A stretch of 64,000 bases of DNA from NCBI RefSeq assembly GCF_030063365.1, contig NZ_JASISY010000004.1:186001-250000 (forward strand), read 5' to 3'. This stretch comes from Cryobacterium sp. PH29-G1 (GTDB taxonomy: Bacteria > Actinomycetota > Actinomycetes > Actinomycetales > Microbacteriaceae). Positions 49,947 to 58,138 of the stretch are shown here, one piece after another (the stretch's first letter is position 1; each line of letters opens with the position of its first letter). The translations under genes and the position numbers were made by a program. The notes below the pieces were generated by a model. That model searched no databases and was not told the DNA's origin. It worked only from the letters and a program-made list of their open reading frames with translations.

Positions 49947-51655
49947 TTGAGGTCCTCCTCGTCGGCGCGGTGCGCCCACTGGGCAAATGTTTCGTCGTCG
50001 GTGCGGGCGGCCAGAAAACGCAGCACGAGGCTCTCGACGTAGTCGGCCAGGTTCTCGGCGGTCACCTTGAGACCTCGCACCGTCCGGCCGAGTCCGGCCT
50101 CGTCGCGATCCACCGAGGCGAGGCCGCCGCCGAGGTGCACCTGGAAACCGGGGGTGGAGCCGCCGTTGCCGTCCGGCAGCAGCTGGCCCTTCAGCCCGAT
50201 GTCCGCGGTTTGAATGCGGGCGCAGGAGTTGGGGCATCCGTTCACGTGCAGGCTGATCGGGTGGGGGGCGTCAATCCCGGCGAGCCGTTTCTCGAGCTCG
50301 AGGATGGCATCCGTTGCGGTTTGCTTGGTCTCGACGATCGCGAGCTTGCAGAATTCGATGCCGGTGCAGGCGATGGTCGAGCGGCGGAACAGGCTCGGCC
50401 GGGCCGACAGGCCGATCTCGTCGAGGGCCGCGATGAGCGGTTCCACGTGTTCTTCGGCCACGTCGAGTACGACCAGCTTCTGGTGCGGGGTGGTGCGCAG
50501 CCGGCTGGAGCCGTGGGCTTCGAGCAGGTCGGCGAGCTCGGTGAGGGTCTGGCCGGAGATGCGACCGACGAACGGGGCGAGGCCGAGGTAGAAGCGGCCG
50601 TCCTTCTGCTTGTGCACGCCCACGTGGTCGCCCGGCGTTTTCGGGCGGGGTGCTGCCGGGCCATCCGGCAGGGTGAAGCCGAGATATTCGTCCTCAAGAA
50701 TGCGACGGAATTTGTCGGTGCCCCATTCGGCGAGCAGAAACTTGAGGCGGGCCTTGCCGCGCAGGCGGCGGTAGCCGTAGTCCCGAAAGATGGAGACGAC
50801 GCCGCGCCAGACCTCGGACACCTGGTCGGGGGCGACGAAGGCTCCGAGGCGTTCGGCCAGACGCGGGGTGGTGCTGAGTGCGCCACCGACCCAGAGGTCG
50901 TAGCCGATGCCGAGGTCCGGGTGATCGACGGCCACCAGGCCGATGTCGTTGATCTCGTGCACGACATCCTGGCTGGGGTGGCCGGTGACGGCGGTCTTGA
51001 ATTTGCGCGGCAGATTGGCGAATTCGTCGGTGCCGAGAAATTTGCGGGCGAGCTCGTTGATGGCCTCGGTGGGGTCGATGAGTTCGTCGGCGGCGATGCC
51101 GGCCACGGGGGAGCCGAGGAACACGCGCGGCACGTCGCCGCAGGCCTGGGTGGTCTCGAGGCCGACGGCTTCGAGGCGGCGCCAGATTTCGGGCATGTCC
51201 TCGATTTGGATCCAGTGCAGCTGAATGTTCTGGCGGTCAGTGAGGTCGGCGGTGTCACGGCCGAAGTCGCGGGACACCCCTCCAATAACGCGGGCTTGCT
51301 CGGTCGTGAGCTGGCCGCCGTCGATGCGCACGCGCAGCATGAAGAAGCGATCTTCGAGCTCTTCCGGTTCCAGAGTGGCGGTCTTGCCGCCGTCGATGCC
51401 GGGCTTGCGCTGGGTGTACAGACCCCACCAGCGAAAACGGCCGTGCAGGTCGGTGCCGTCAATCGAGTCGAAACCCTGTTTGGAATAGATCTCTTCGATC
51501 CGGCCGCGCACGGCCAGACCGTTGTCGACCTGCTTCCAGACCTCATTGCCGTTGAGCGGTTCGGTACCGTCGATCTTCCACTGGCCGTTCGGGCGCGTCT
51601 GCGCCCGGGGGACACGGGTGGGTGTTGCGGCACTCTCGCTCAGCTTCGGCGACAC
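49943..51655 (-). CDS. sir: ferredoxin-dependent sulfite reductase
   Basis: 570 residues from GTG 51655, preceded by AAGGAG. Two ferrite-reductase half-domains are present. The siroheme/[4Fe-4S] ligands are C-x5-C in TIACTGIEFCKLAIVE and C-x3-C in VNGCPNSCARIQ. TADLTDRQNIQLHWI is the siroheme-binding signature of the first half. It resembles mycobacterial NirA/SirA and reduces sulfite to sulfide with ferredoxin, matching fprA and fdxA at the end of the cluster. It is the first gene of the cluster. No cysteine-rich leader peptide is evident in the 204-base divergent gap. Confidence 0.95.
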   Translation of the reverse strand: MSPKLSESAATPTRVPRAQTRPNGQWKIDGTEPLNGNEVWKQVDNGLAVRGRIEEIYSKQGFDSIDGTDLHGRFRWWGLYTQRKPGIDGGKTATLEPEELEDRFFMLRVRIDGGQLTTEQARVIGGVSRDFGRDTADLTDRQNIQLHWIQIEDMPEIWRRLEAVGLETTQACGDVPRVFLGSPVAGIAADELIDPTEAINELARKFLGTDEFANLPRKFKTAVTGHPSQDVVHEINDIGLVAVDHPDLGIGYDLWVGGALSTTPRLAERLGAFVAPDQVSEVWRGVVSIFRDYGYRRLRGKARLKFLLAEWGTDKFRRILEDEYLGFTLPDGPAAPRPKTPGDHVGVHKQKDGRFYLGLAPFVGRISGQTLTELADLLEAHGSSRLRTTPHQKLVVLDVAEEHVEPLIAALDEIGLSARPSLFRRSTIACTGIEFCKLAIVETKQTATDAILELEKRLAGIDAPHPISLHVNGCPNSCARIQTADIGLKGQLLPDGNGGSTPGFQVHLGGGLASVDRDEAGLGRTVRGLKVTAENLADYVESLVLRFLAARTDDETFAQWAHRADEEDLK

Positions 51656-51847
51656 GGTTAGCTCCTTCGATCTCGAACGGCACACGTGACGTGCGCCGGG
51701 CGTGGTAGAAACGTATCCACGCCGAGGCCTTCCGCGCTCAAACAGGGGTAACGCCCGGTCACGCGAGGTAGCACGGCGTCACAATGCGACGCGCCCCTTC
51801 GTCGGCGCTACTCTGGCGGGCATGCCGCCGGCTTGGCCGCGCCCCCG

Positions 51848-51853
51848 TAGGCT
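51848..51853 (+). promoter_or_regulatory. -10 element of leaderless ftsY (TAGGCT)
   Basis: TAGGCT followed by six bases (AGGGGC) and ATG 51860. The 204-base gap to sir otherwise holds only a CGTGG/CCACG inverted repeat (about 51704-51724), which could be an operator for the sulfur genes; no gene is seen there. Confidence 0.5.
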
Positions 51854-51859
51854 AGGGGC

Positions 51860-52735
51860 ATGGCTGAACGCACCCCCTGGTCCCTCTCCGGCGCACTGCG
51901 CGGAATGTTCGCGAAGAAGACCATCGACGCGGACACGTGGGACGACCTCGAGGACGCCCTACTGCAGGCCGACTTCGGTCCCACCGTCACCGATGCGGTC
52001 ATCGCCGACCTGCGCACCAAGGTCGCCAAATACAACACGACCGATCCGACCGACCTGCAACGGATGCTTCGCGAAGGCATCGAAGAGCGACTGTCGGTTC
52101 TCGATTCCACCCTGACGCTGTCTGAACGCCCCGCCGTCGTGCTGGTCGTCGGGGTCAACGGCGTCGGCAAAACCACGACGATCGGCAAATTCGCCAAGTT
52201 TTTACACACCTACGGGCGCAGCGTCGTGATCGGCGCGGCGGACACCTTCCGTGCCGGGGCCGTCGAACAGCTGGCGACCTGGGCTGAACGCGCCGAAGCG
52301 CAAATCGTGAAGCCACAGATGACCGGCCAGGATCCGGCATCCGTCGCTTTTCAAACCGTCGAAAAGGCGAAGAACGAGGGCATCGAAATCGTGCTCATCG
52401 ACACCGCCGGACGGCTGCAAACCAAGGGGGGCCTCATGGACGAGCTCACCAAGATTCGCCGGGTCGTCGAGAAGCAGGGGCCGATCGCCGAGGTGCTGCT
52501 CGTGCTCGATGCCACCACCGGTCAGAACGGGCTCGCCCAGGCCGAGGCATTCATCCAACACGCCGGCGTGACCGGTCTCGTGCTGACCAAGCTCGACGGT
52601 TCAGCACGTGGCGGCTTCGTGCTGGCCGTGCAGGAGAGGACCGGAATACCGATCAAACTGGTCGGACAGGGTGAGGGCATCAACGACCTCACCGGCTTCA
52701 CCCCGCACGTGTTCGCACAGAAACTCGTCGGCTGA
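51860..52735 (+). CDS. ftsY: signal recognition particle receptor FtsY
   Basis: 291 residues. It lacks the long acidic A domain of E. coli FtsY and begins with the N domain (FAKKTIDADTWDDLEDALLQADFG). The G domain shows VVGVNGVGKTTTIGKFA (about 96-112), DTFRAGAVEQLATWA, DTAGRLQTKGGLMDEL, TKLDGSARGG and GQGEGINDLTGF. It receives SRP-ribosome complexes at the membrane. The name is supported by ffh 1 kb downstream. Confidence 0.95.
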   Translation: MAERTPWSLSGALRGMFAKKTIDADTWDDLEDALLQADFGPTVTDAVIADLRTKVAKYNTTDPTDLQRMLREGIEERLSVLDSTLTLSERPAVVLVVGVNGVGKTTTIGKFAKFLHTYGRSVVIGAADTFRAGAVEQLATWAERAEAQIVKPQMTGQDPASVAFQTVEKAKNEGIEIVLIDTAGRLQTKGGLMDELTKIRRVVEKQGPIAEVLLVLDATTGQNGLAQAEAFIQHAGVTGLVLTKLDGSARGGFVLAVQERTGIPIKLVGQGEGINDLTGFTPHVFAQKLVG

Positions 52736-52772
52736 TCGACCATCGAAAAAGTTTAGGGACAGTGAGGGCAGC

Positions 52773-53276
52773 ATGAGCATTGAGCACGATTTCTTCGGCA
52801 TTCTTGGGGACGACGAGGAGGGTGAGGTCTACTGGTCCGAATCGGCAGAGCTCGGCGACCAGAGCGTCGAAATCGACCTCAGCTCGCCCGACGAGGAATC
52901 CGTTACCGTCGAAGCGCTCGACATCGCAGCGGCCATGATCGGTGCAATCGAAGACCTTGACTCTCAGGTGCGCGAATCCCTCGTTGCCGACCTGTCGGCG
53001 GAGGTCTCGGTGACGAGCCAGTACATTGCCGAGCAGCTCGAGGAGATGGACCAGGAAGCGATCGAAGATGCCATCATCTGGGATTCCGGCGACCAGCAGA
53101 TCGACTTTCTGCGCTCACTGCGCCTGCAGCGCATCGGTTTTCACCCGCACCACCGGGGCAGCGAGGAACACTTCGCGGTGCTCGAGTACGCCATCAGCCC
53201 CGACGAGACCGACGGCCTGCTCGTCGTCACGATCGACGTGCACGGCGACACCATGCAAATAGCCCTAGACAGCTAG
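52773..53276 (+). CDS. DUF2004 family protein
   Basis: 167 residues, very acidic in the first half. MSIEHDFFGILGDDEEGEVYW and LLVVTIDVHGD near the C-terminus match the DUF2004 family of small soluble proteins of unknown function. There is no signal peptide or membrane segment. AGTGAGGG serves as Shine-Dalgarno before ATG 52773. It lies 37 bases after ftsY and is probably co-transcribed with it; a perfect hairpin follows. Confidence 0.8.
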   Translation: MSIEHDFFGILGDDEEGEVYWSESAELGDQSVEIDLSSPDEESVTVEALDIAAAMIGAIEDLDSQVRESLVADLSAEVSVTSQYIAEQLEEMDQEAIEDAIIWDSGDQQIDFLRSLRLQRIGFHPHHRGSEEHFAVLEYAISPDETDGLLVVTIDVHGDTMQIALDS

Positions 53277-53308
53277 CCCAGCCCGACCCAACCGGGCCCG
53301 GGCCCGGA

Positions 53309-53340
53309 AACCGGGCCCATGATAGATCATGGGCCCGGTT
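53309..53340 (+). terminator. GGGCCC-type perfect palindrome after DUF2004
   Basis: A 15-bp left arm (53309-53323) and right arm (53326-53340) are perfectly complementary around AG. The core is GGGCCCATGATAGATCATGG. It begins 33 bases after the stop and contains two GGGCCC sites; further GGGCCC runs lie on both sides (53294-53306 and near 53352). It probably terminates ftsY-DUF2004 and belongs to a repeat family that reappears after ffh. Confidence 0.75.
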
Positions 53341-53385
53341 GCATAAGCTGGGCCCGAGCGGCGAGACCGGCAGTTCAGACGGCTG

Positions 53386-53697
53386 CTACTGAATCGTGCC
53401 CTTGACCGGGTCGCCGAGCGGAACATTCACCGTGACGGTCACCTCTGGGGCCAGTGTGAGCGCGTCGCCCATGAGCCGGTTGAGTTCGGCCATTGCCTCG
53501 CCGGCGGCGTGGGCGGCGAGATCAGCTGAGGTGCTCCAGCGTTCCACCATGATCAGTTTGGACTGGTCAGTGTGCAGGGCATACAGTTCGCAGCCCGCCT
53601 CCTGATGCGCAAGAGGTGCGGCCCCGGCGATTGCTTCGAGGGCGTCCTGAAAGCGACCGGGCTTCGGGATGAGGGTGGCGATGACGACGACGGACAT
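53386..53697 (-). CDS. antibiotic biosynthesis monooxygenase (ABM) domain protein
   Basis: 103 residues from ATG 53697 with AGGAG upstream. A single ferredoxin-like ABM fold is indicated by MSVVVIATLIPKPGRFQDALEAI, HQEAGCELYALHTDQSKLIMVERW and the helix SADLAAHAAGEAMAELNRL. These small proteins include quinol monooxygenases (YgiN-like); the substrate is unknown. It is divergent from ffh; the longer frame upstream would overlap the ffh promoter. Confidence 0.85.
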   Translation of the reverse strand: MSVVVIATLIPKPGRFQDALEAIAGAAPLAHQEAGCELYALHTDQSKLIMVERWSTSADLAAHAAGEAMAELNRLMGDALTLAPEVTVTVNVPLGDPVKGTIQ

Positions 53698-53796
53698 AAG
53701 AACTCCTGACTGGGTGCTGATCCCGATTACGGGCTCAATGCTCAGCATGCCACGCTGAATCGGGTGCACTCTCAACCTGCGTAAACTGGACGGACT

Positions 53797-55386
53797 ATGG
53801 CTACTTTTGGAAACCTCTCAGATCGCTTGGCCGAGACGTTCAAAAACCTCCGCACCAAGGGCAAGCTCAGTGCAGCGGATGTCGACGGCACCGTTCGTGA
53901 GATCCGTCGCGCCCTCCTCGACGCCGACGTCGCCCTCGAGGTCGTTAAGGACTTCACCGGTAAGGTGCGCGAGCGCGCCCTAGGCGACGAAGTCAGTAAG
54001 GCGCTGAACCCGGCTCAGCAGGTCGTGCAGATCGTCAACGATGAACTCATCACGATTCTCGGCGGCCAGCAGCGCCGGTTGGAATTCGCCAAGAAGCCGC
54101 CGACGATCATCATGCTGGCCGGTTTACAAGGTGCCGGTAAGACCACACTCGCCGGCAAGCTCGCGAAGTGGCTCGCCAAAGACGGTCACACGCCGCTTCT
54201 GGTGGCCGCCGACCTGCAGCGCCCCAATGCCGTCACTCAGCTCGAGGTCGTCGCCAAGCAGGCCGGTGTCGCTGTCTACGCGCCCGAGCCCGGCAATGGT
54301 GTCGGCGACCCGGTCAAGGTCGCCCGCGACGGCGTGAAGTACGCACTGCAGAAGGTGCACGATGTCGTCATCGTCGACACCGCCGGTCGTCTCGGCGTTG
54401 ACGCGGAGCTCATGAAGCAGGCTGCCAACATCCGTAAGGCGATCAACCCCGACGAGGTACTTTTCGTCATCGACGCGATGATCGGGCAGGACGCCGTCGC
54501 CACGGCCAAGGCCTTCCAGGACGGCGTCGACTTCACCGGTGTCGTGCTCACCAAGCTCGACGGCGATGCCCGTGGTGGCGCGGCACTGTCGGTTGCGAGC
54601 CTCACCGGCCGGCCGATCATGTTCGCCTCGACGGGGGAAGGACTCGACGACTTCGAGCCGTTCCACCCCGATCGTATGGCCGGCCGCATCCTCGACCTCG
54701 GTGACATCCTCACCCTGATCGAGCAGGCGCAGGGCGCCTTCGATGAGGACGAGGCCCGCAAGGTGGCCGAGAAATTCGCGACGGACACCTTCACCCTCGA
54801 CGATTTCCTCGGCCAGATGCAGCAGCTGCGCAACATGGGCTCGATCAAGAAGATGATGAGCATGCTCCCCGGTGCGGGTGCCATGAAGCAGCAGCTCGAG
54901 AACTTCGATGAGCGTGAAATCATTCGCACCGAAGCGATTATTCAGTCGATGACCAAGCTCGAGCGCACCACCCCCAAGCTGCTCAACGGCTCCCGGCGTC
55001 TGCGCATCGCCAACGGTTCCGGATCGAGCGTCACCGAAGTCAACCAACTGGTGCAGCGCTTTGAGCAGGCCGCCAAAATGATGAAGACCGTCGCCAAGGG
55101 CGGCATGCCCAACATTCCCGGCATGGGCCCGATCCCCGGAGCTGGCTACGGCGGCAAGCCCAAGCAGGTGGCCAAGAAGAAGGGCTCCAAATCGGGCAAC
55201 CCGGCCAAGCGCGCCGCGGAAAATGCCGCTATCGCCTCGGGCGTCAAACCCGCCAGCGAGACGGCGGCAGCGGATGCCGGCGGCTCCGGCTTCGGCCTCG
55301 GCTCCGGAGCGCAGCCGGGTAAGGGCAAGGCCGGCGGCCCGACCGAAGAAGAAATGGTCGCACTGCAGAAAATGCTCGGCCGGTAG
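53797..55386 (+). CDS. ffh: signal recognition particle protein Ffh
   Basis: 529 residues. NG domain: LAGLQGAGKTTLAGKLAKWL (about 107-126), AADLQRPNAVTQLEVV, VDTAGRLGVDAELM, TKLDGDARGGAALS and ASTGEGLDDFEPFHPDRMAGRILDLGD. The Met-rich M domain at about 325-450 contains GSIKKMMSMLPGAGAM and ERTTPKLLNGSRRLRIANGSG. The C-terminal 80 residues are Gly/Ala/Lys-rich and probably disordered. With 4.5S RNA (not in this window) it targets membrane proteins to FtsY. TAAACT lies nine bases before the ATG. Confidence 0.96.
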   Translation: MATFGNLSDRLAETFKNLRTKGKLSAADVDGTVREIRRALLDADVALEVVKDFTGKVRERALGDEVSKALNPAQQVVQIVNDELITILGGQQRRLEFAKKPPTIIMLAGLQGAGKTTLAGKLAKWLAKDGHTPLLVAADLQRPNAVTQLEVVAKQAGVAVYAPEPGNGVGDPVKVARDGVKYALQKVHDVVIVDTAGRLGVDAELMKQAANIRKAINPDEVLFVIDAMIGQDAVATAKAFQDGVDFTGVVLTKLDGDARGGAALSVASLTGRPIMFASTGEGLDDFEPFHPDRMAGRILDLGDILTLIEQAQGAFDEDEARKVAEKFATDTFTLDDFLGQMQQLRNMGSIKKMMSMLPGAGAMKQQLENFDEREIIRTEAIIQSMTKLERTTPKLLNGSRRLRIANGSGSSVTEVNQLVQRFEQAAKMMKTVAKGGMPNIPGMGPIPGAGYGGKPKQVAKKKGSKSGNPAKRAAENAAIASGVKPASETAAADAGGSGFGLGSGAQPGKGKAGGPTEEEMVALQKMLGR

Positions 55387-55433
55387 CAGAGGAACAGGCT
55401 CGCGCTCCGGGCCCACCCTGCGGTGCGGACCCC

Positions 55434-55520
55434 GCGCCCGGGGCCCACCGTATGCAAGCGGGCCCCGCGCCCGGGGCCCACCGTATGCAAGCGGGCCCGC
55501 GATAGATCATGGGCCCGCTT
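55434..55520. repeat. 33-bp tandem repeat and GGGCCC hairpin downstream of ffh
   Basis: A 33-base unit (GCGCCCGGGGCCCACCGTAT...) occurs twice, 55434-55466 and 55467-55499, differing at one base. It is followed by AAGCGGGCCC (55489-55498) and GGGCCCGCTT (55511-55520), a 10-bp stem with loop GCGATAGATCAT. The loop plus right arm repeats GATAGATCATGGGCCCG from the element at 53321. More GGGCCC copies follow to 55535. There is no coding frame; it probably terminates ffh. Confidence 0.75.
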
Positions 55521-55558
55521 TCCGGGCCCGGGCCCGGTCGGTTTGGGGGCGGTGGTCT

Positions 55559-55564
55559 TAGGCT
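55559..55564 (+). promoter_or_regulatory. -10 element of a leaderless LLM oxidoreductase gene (TAGGCT)
   Basis: TAGGCT, six bases, then ATG 55571, without a Shine-Dalgarno. It is identical in sequence and spacing to the ftsY start. Confidence 0.5.
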
Positions 55565-55570
55565 GGATGC

Positions 55571-56359
55571 ATGACCTCAACGACGAACCGTATGGTGCGC
55601 CTCGGCGTGCAGATCGCCCCGCAGCATGCCCAGTACACCAAGATTCGTGACACGGTCGCGGCCGTGGAAGGGCTCGGTGCCGACATCGCCTTCAACTGGG
55701 ACCATTTCTTTCCGCTCAGCGGTGATCCCGACGGCCTGCACTTTGAATCATGGACCATCCTCGCCGCCTGGGCCGAGCAGACCACGACCATCGAGATCGG
55801 CGCCCTGGTCAACTGCAACAGCTATCGCAACGCCGACCTGCAGGCCGATATGGCCCGCACGATCGACCACATCAGCGGTGGACGCTTCATTTTCGGCACC
55901 GGAGCGGGCTGGTTCGAGCGCGACTACCAGGAGTACGGCTACGAATTCGGCACGCCCGGCACTCGGCTCAACGCCCTCGATGACAGCCTGAACCGCATCG
56001 AGGCCCGGTGGGCCAAGCTCAACCCGCCGCCCACGCGCGACATCCCGGTGCTCGTCGGCGGCGGTGGGGAGAAAAAGACCCTGCGCATCGTCGCCCAGCA
56101 CGCCGATATCTGGCACTCATTCTCGAACCCCGACGTGCTCGAGCACAAGCTCGGTGTGCTGGGGGCGTGGTGCGACGAAGTCGGTCGCGACATGAGTGAG
56201 ATCGAGATCTCTACCGAGCTGCGTGGGCGCACGGTCGCCGACGCGGACGCGCTCTACGACCTCGGCACCCGCTTGTTCACGGTGGGAATCTCCGGCCCCG
56301 ATTACGACCTCGGCAAAGCCACCGACTGGCTCGCCTGGCGCGACAGCAAGAACGCCTGA
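55571..56359 (+). CDS. LLM-class F420-dependent oxidoreductase
   Basis: 262 residues. Luciferase-like TIM-barrel features are RLGVQIAPQHAQYTKIRDTV at the N-terminus, AFNWDHFFPL at about 37-46, ALVNCNSYRNADLQADMARTIDHISGGRFIFGTGAGWFERDYQEYG at about 77-122, and IPVLVGGGGEKKTLRIVAQHADIW at about 158-181. This is the F420-binding pattern of actinobacterial LLM enzymes rather than FMN monooxygenases. The substrate is unknown. Confidence 0.88.
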   Translation: MTSTTNRMVRLGVQIAPQHAQYTKIRDTVAAVEGLGADIAFNWDHFFPLSGDPDGLHFESWTILAAWAEQTTTIEIGALVNCNSYRNADLQADMARTIDHISGGRFIFGTGAGWFERDYQEYGYEFGTPGTRLNALDDSLNRIEARWAKLNPPPTRDIPVLVGGGGEKKTLRIVAQHADIWHSFSNPDVLEHKLGVLGAWCDEVGRDMSEIEISTELRGRTVADADALYDLGTRLFTVGISGPDYDLGKATDWLAWRDSKNA

Positions 56360-56393
56360 CCCCTCCGGCGGCGGCAACTCCGGGCTCGGGCGG

Positions 56394-57530
56394 CTACTGC
56401 CCCAGCCCCTGGGCCAGCTCGTGGCTGAGCGCAGCGACCACGGCCGTCAGGTTGCCGCCCTCGGCAGCGGCGACGGCCAGCTGGCGCTGATAGCTGCCAC
56501 CTTCGTCGATGATGCGGTGCAGACCGAGCAATTCGGGTAGGCAGCCGAGCCGTTCGGCAACGGGGGAGAGGACCTCGATGAGGTGACGCACATCATCCGT
56601 CACGAGGCGCTCAGCGCCGGCGGCATCGAGGATGATCTCGGCATCGAGGCCATACCGGGCCGCCCGCCACTTGTTCTCGCGCACGAACCACGGCTGCATG
56701 CGCGGAACGTCTTCTCCCGCGTCGAGGCGGGTCGACATCCACTCGACCAGGCACTGGATGAACGCGGCGATCGCGGCGAGTTCCACGGCGGTCGAGACGC
56801 CGTCGCACACCCGCACCTCGATCGTGCCCCAGCGCGGCGACGGTCGAATGTCCCAGCGCACCTCCGTGACGTCGTCGATGATGCCGGTGGCCGTCATGTC
56901 ATCGACGTAGCGTTCCCATGCCGCCCAGTCGGGCAGATCCCAGGGCAGACCGGCAGTGGGTAGCTGTTGGAACATGAGCGAACGGTTGCTCGCGTAGCCG
57001 GTGTCAACGCCGGCCCAGAATGGGCTCGATGCGCTGAGCGCCTGCAGATGGGGAACATAGCTGAGCAGGCCGTTCATGATCGGGATGACCTTGGCCTTGT
57101 CTTCGATGCCGACGTGCACGTGGATGCCCCAGATCATCATGTTGCGACCCCACCACTGGGTGCGGTCGATGAGCTTGTGATAGCGCTCCTTGTTGGTGAC
57201 GGTCTGTTCAAACCACTGCGCGAACGGATGCGATCCGCTGCAGATCACATCCACCTCCCGGCCGTCCAGAACGCGACGCACCTCGCTCAACTGGCCGGCG
57301 ACGTCCGCTACCGCATGGCCCACCGTGTCGTGCACCCCGGAGACCAACTCGACCGTATTCAGCAGCAGCTCACCGGTAATGGTGGGGTGCGCGGCGCCGT
57401 CCGCGCCGCGCAGAGCGTCGAGCACCTCCTCGGCGATCGAGACCAGATCGCCGGTGTGGCGGTCGACGAGGGCAACCTCCCACTCGATGCCCACGGTGGA
57501 GCGGGCGGATCGGGCGAATTCGAGTGACAC
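56394..57530 (-). CDS. glutamate-cysteine ligase 2 family protein (YbdK-like carboxylate-amine ligase)
   Basis: 378 residues from GTG 57530, with AAGGAG upstream. It starts VSLEFARSARSTVGIEWEVALVD, the GxEEE-like metal site of the GCS2 family appearing as GIEWEVAL. WWGRNMMIWGIHVHVGIEDKAKVI, ASSPFWAGVDTGYASNRSLMFQQLPTAGLPW and the VRWDIRPSPRWGTIEVRVCDG region are characteristic. Such proteins have weak gamma-glutamyl-cysteine ligase activity, and actinobacteria usually make mycothiol, so the role is uncertain. It is convergent with the LLM gene and divergent from rpsP. Confidence 0.88.
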   Translation of the reverse strand: MSLEFARSARSTVGIEWEVALVDRHTGDLVSIAEEVLDALRGADGAAHPTITGELLLNTVELVSGVHDTVGHAVADVAGQLSEVRRVLDGREVDVICSGSHPFAQWFEQTVTNKERYHKLIDRTQWWGRNMMIWGIHVHVGIEDKAKVIPIMNGLLSYVPHLQALSASSPFWAGVDTGYASNRSLMFQQLPTAGLPWDLPDWAAWERYVDDMTATGIIDDVTEVRWDIRPSPRWGTIEVRVCDGVSTAVELAAIAAFIQCLVEWMSTRLDAGEDVPRMQPWFVRENKWRAARYGLDAEIILDAAGAERLVTDDVRHLIEVLSPVAERLGCLPELLGLHRIIDEGGSYQRQLAVAAAEGGNLTAVVAALSHELAQGLGQ

Positions 57531-57730
57531 AGGTGCTCCTTGGGCGAAATGGTGACAGTCGGTTTGGTCGATTATCACTATGTGCGCAATCTCTGACACA
57601 ATGATTAGTCGCGATCCGTTGTGCCCGACCCTCTATCTCGGTGCAACGTGATCCTATAGAGCTTATGCCGAGTGTGCCCCCACGCTCACGGCCCAAGGTT
57701 CGCCAAACACCGAATCAACACTGGAGAATT

Positions 57731-58135
57731 GTGGCTGTCAAAATCCGTCTGAAGCGCATGGGCAAGATCCGTGCACCGTACTACCGCATTGTCGTTGCCG
57801 ACGCGCGCACCAAGCGCGACGGTCGTGTCATCGAAGAAATCGGCATCTACCACCCCACGGAGGAGCCCTCGGTCATCGAGGTCAAGTCCGAGCGTGCGCA
57901 GTACTGGCTCAGCGTCGGCGCTCAGCCGACCGAGCAGGTTGCTGCACTCCTCAAGCTCACGGGCGACTGGGGCATCTTCAAGGGCGACAAGAACGCCAAG
58001 AGCACCGTCAAGGTGAAGGAACCGAAGGCTGCTTTCGTCGCTGACGAGAAGAAGAAGCCGGTTCTCAAGCCCAAGGTCGAGAAGCCGGTCGCCAAGGCCC
58101 CCGAGGTTGCTGCCGAAGCAACCGAAGAGGCGTAA
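57731..58135 (+). CDS. rpsP: 30S ribosomal protein S16
   Basis: 134 residues from GTG 57731 with GGAG five bases upstream. [32 protein letters not shown] is the S16 signature. The first 80 residues are the conserved domain; the remaining 55 form a Lys/Ala/Glu/Pro-rich extension, as in other actinobacteria. It heads the rpsP-KH-rimM operon. TATAGA at 57655-57660 may be the -10, giving a leader of about 65 bases. Confidence 0.96.
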   Translation: MAVKIRLKRMGKIRAPYYRIVVADARTKRDGRVIEEIGIYHPTEEPSVIEVKSERAQYWLSVGAQPTEQVAALLKLTGDWGIFKGDKNAKSTVKVKEPKAAFVADEKKKPVLKPKVEKPVAKAPEVAAEATEEA

Positions 58136-58138
58136 CTG

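Larger units (their letters stand above)
1154..55278. repeat. dispersed decamer AGCGGATGCC / GGCATCCGCT
   Basis: Exact copies on the plus strand start at 1154, 12086, 14244, 19079, 33829, 36471, 42083, 43091, 49899 and 55269 (AGCGGATGCC), and at 10463, 14814, 20354, 25328, 29331, 37798, 41496 and 46789 (GGCATCCGCT). All but 12086 lie in genes. They are read in frame as Ala-Asp-Ala, Ala-Ser-Ala or Gly-Ile-Arg, in genes on both strands. Many one-mismatch copies exist. The span given covers the first to last exact copy; the list was made by eye and may be incomplete. Confidence 0.7.

Noticed and set aside
49904..51661. 585-codon plus-strand frame opposite sir
   Set aside because: Val/Glu/Gly-rich shadow composition; the minus strand encodes an intact sulfite reductase with all siroheme ligands.
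51656..51859. Cysteine-rich attenuator peptide before the sulfur operon
   Set aside because: I looked for a short Cys-rich ORF as seen before cys genes of some actinobacteria; the short frames here have at most one Cys codon and no convincing start.
55434..55499. Possible CRISPR array
   Set aside because: The two 33-bp units are directly adjacent with no spacer, and no cas genes are near; it is a tandem repeat.
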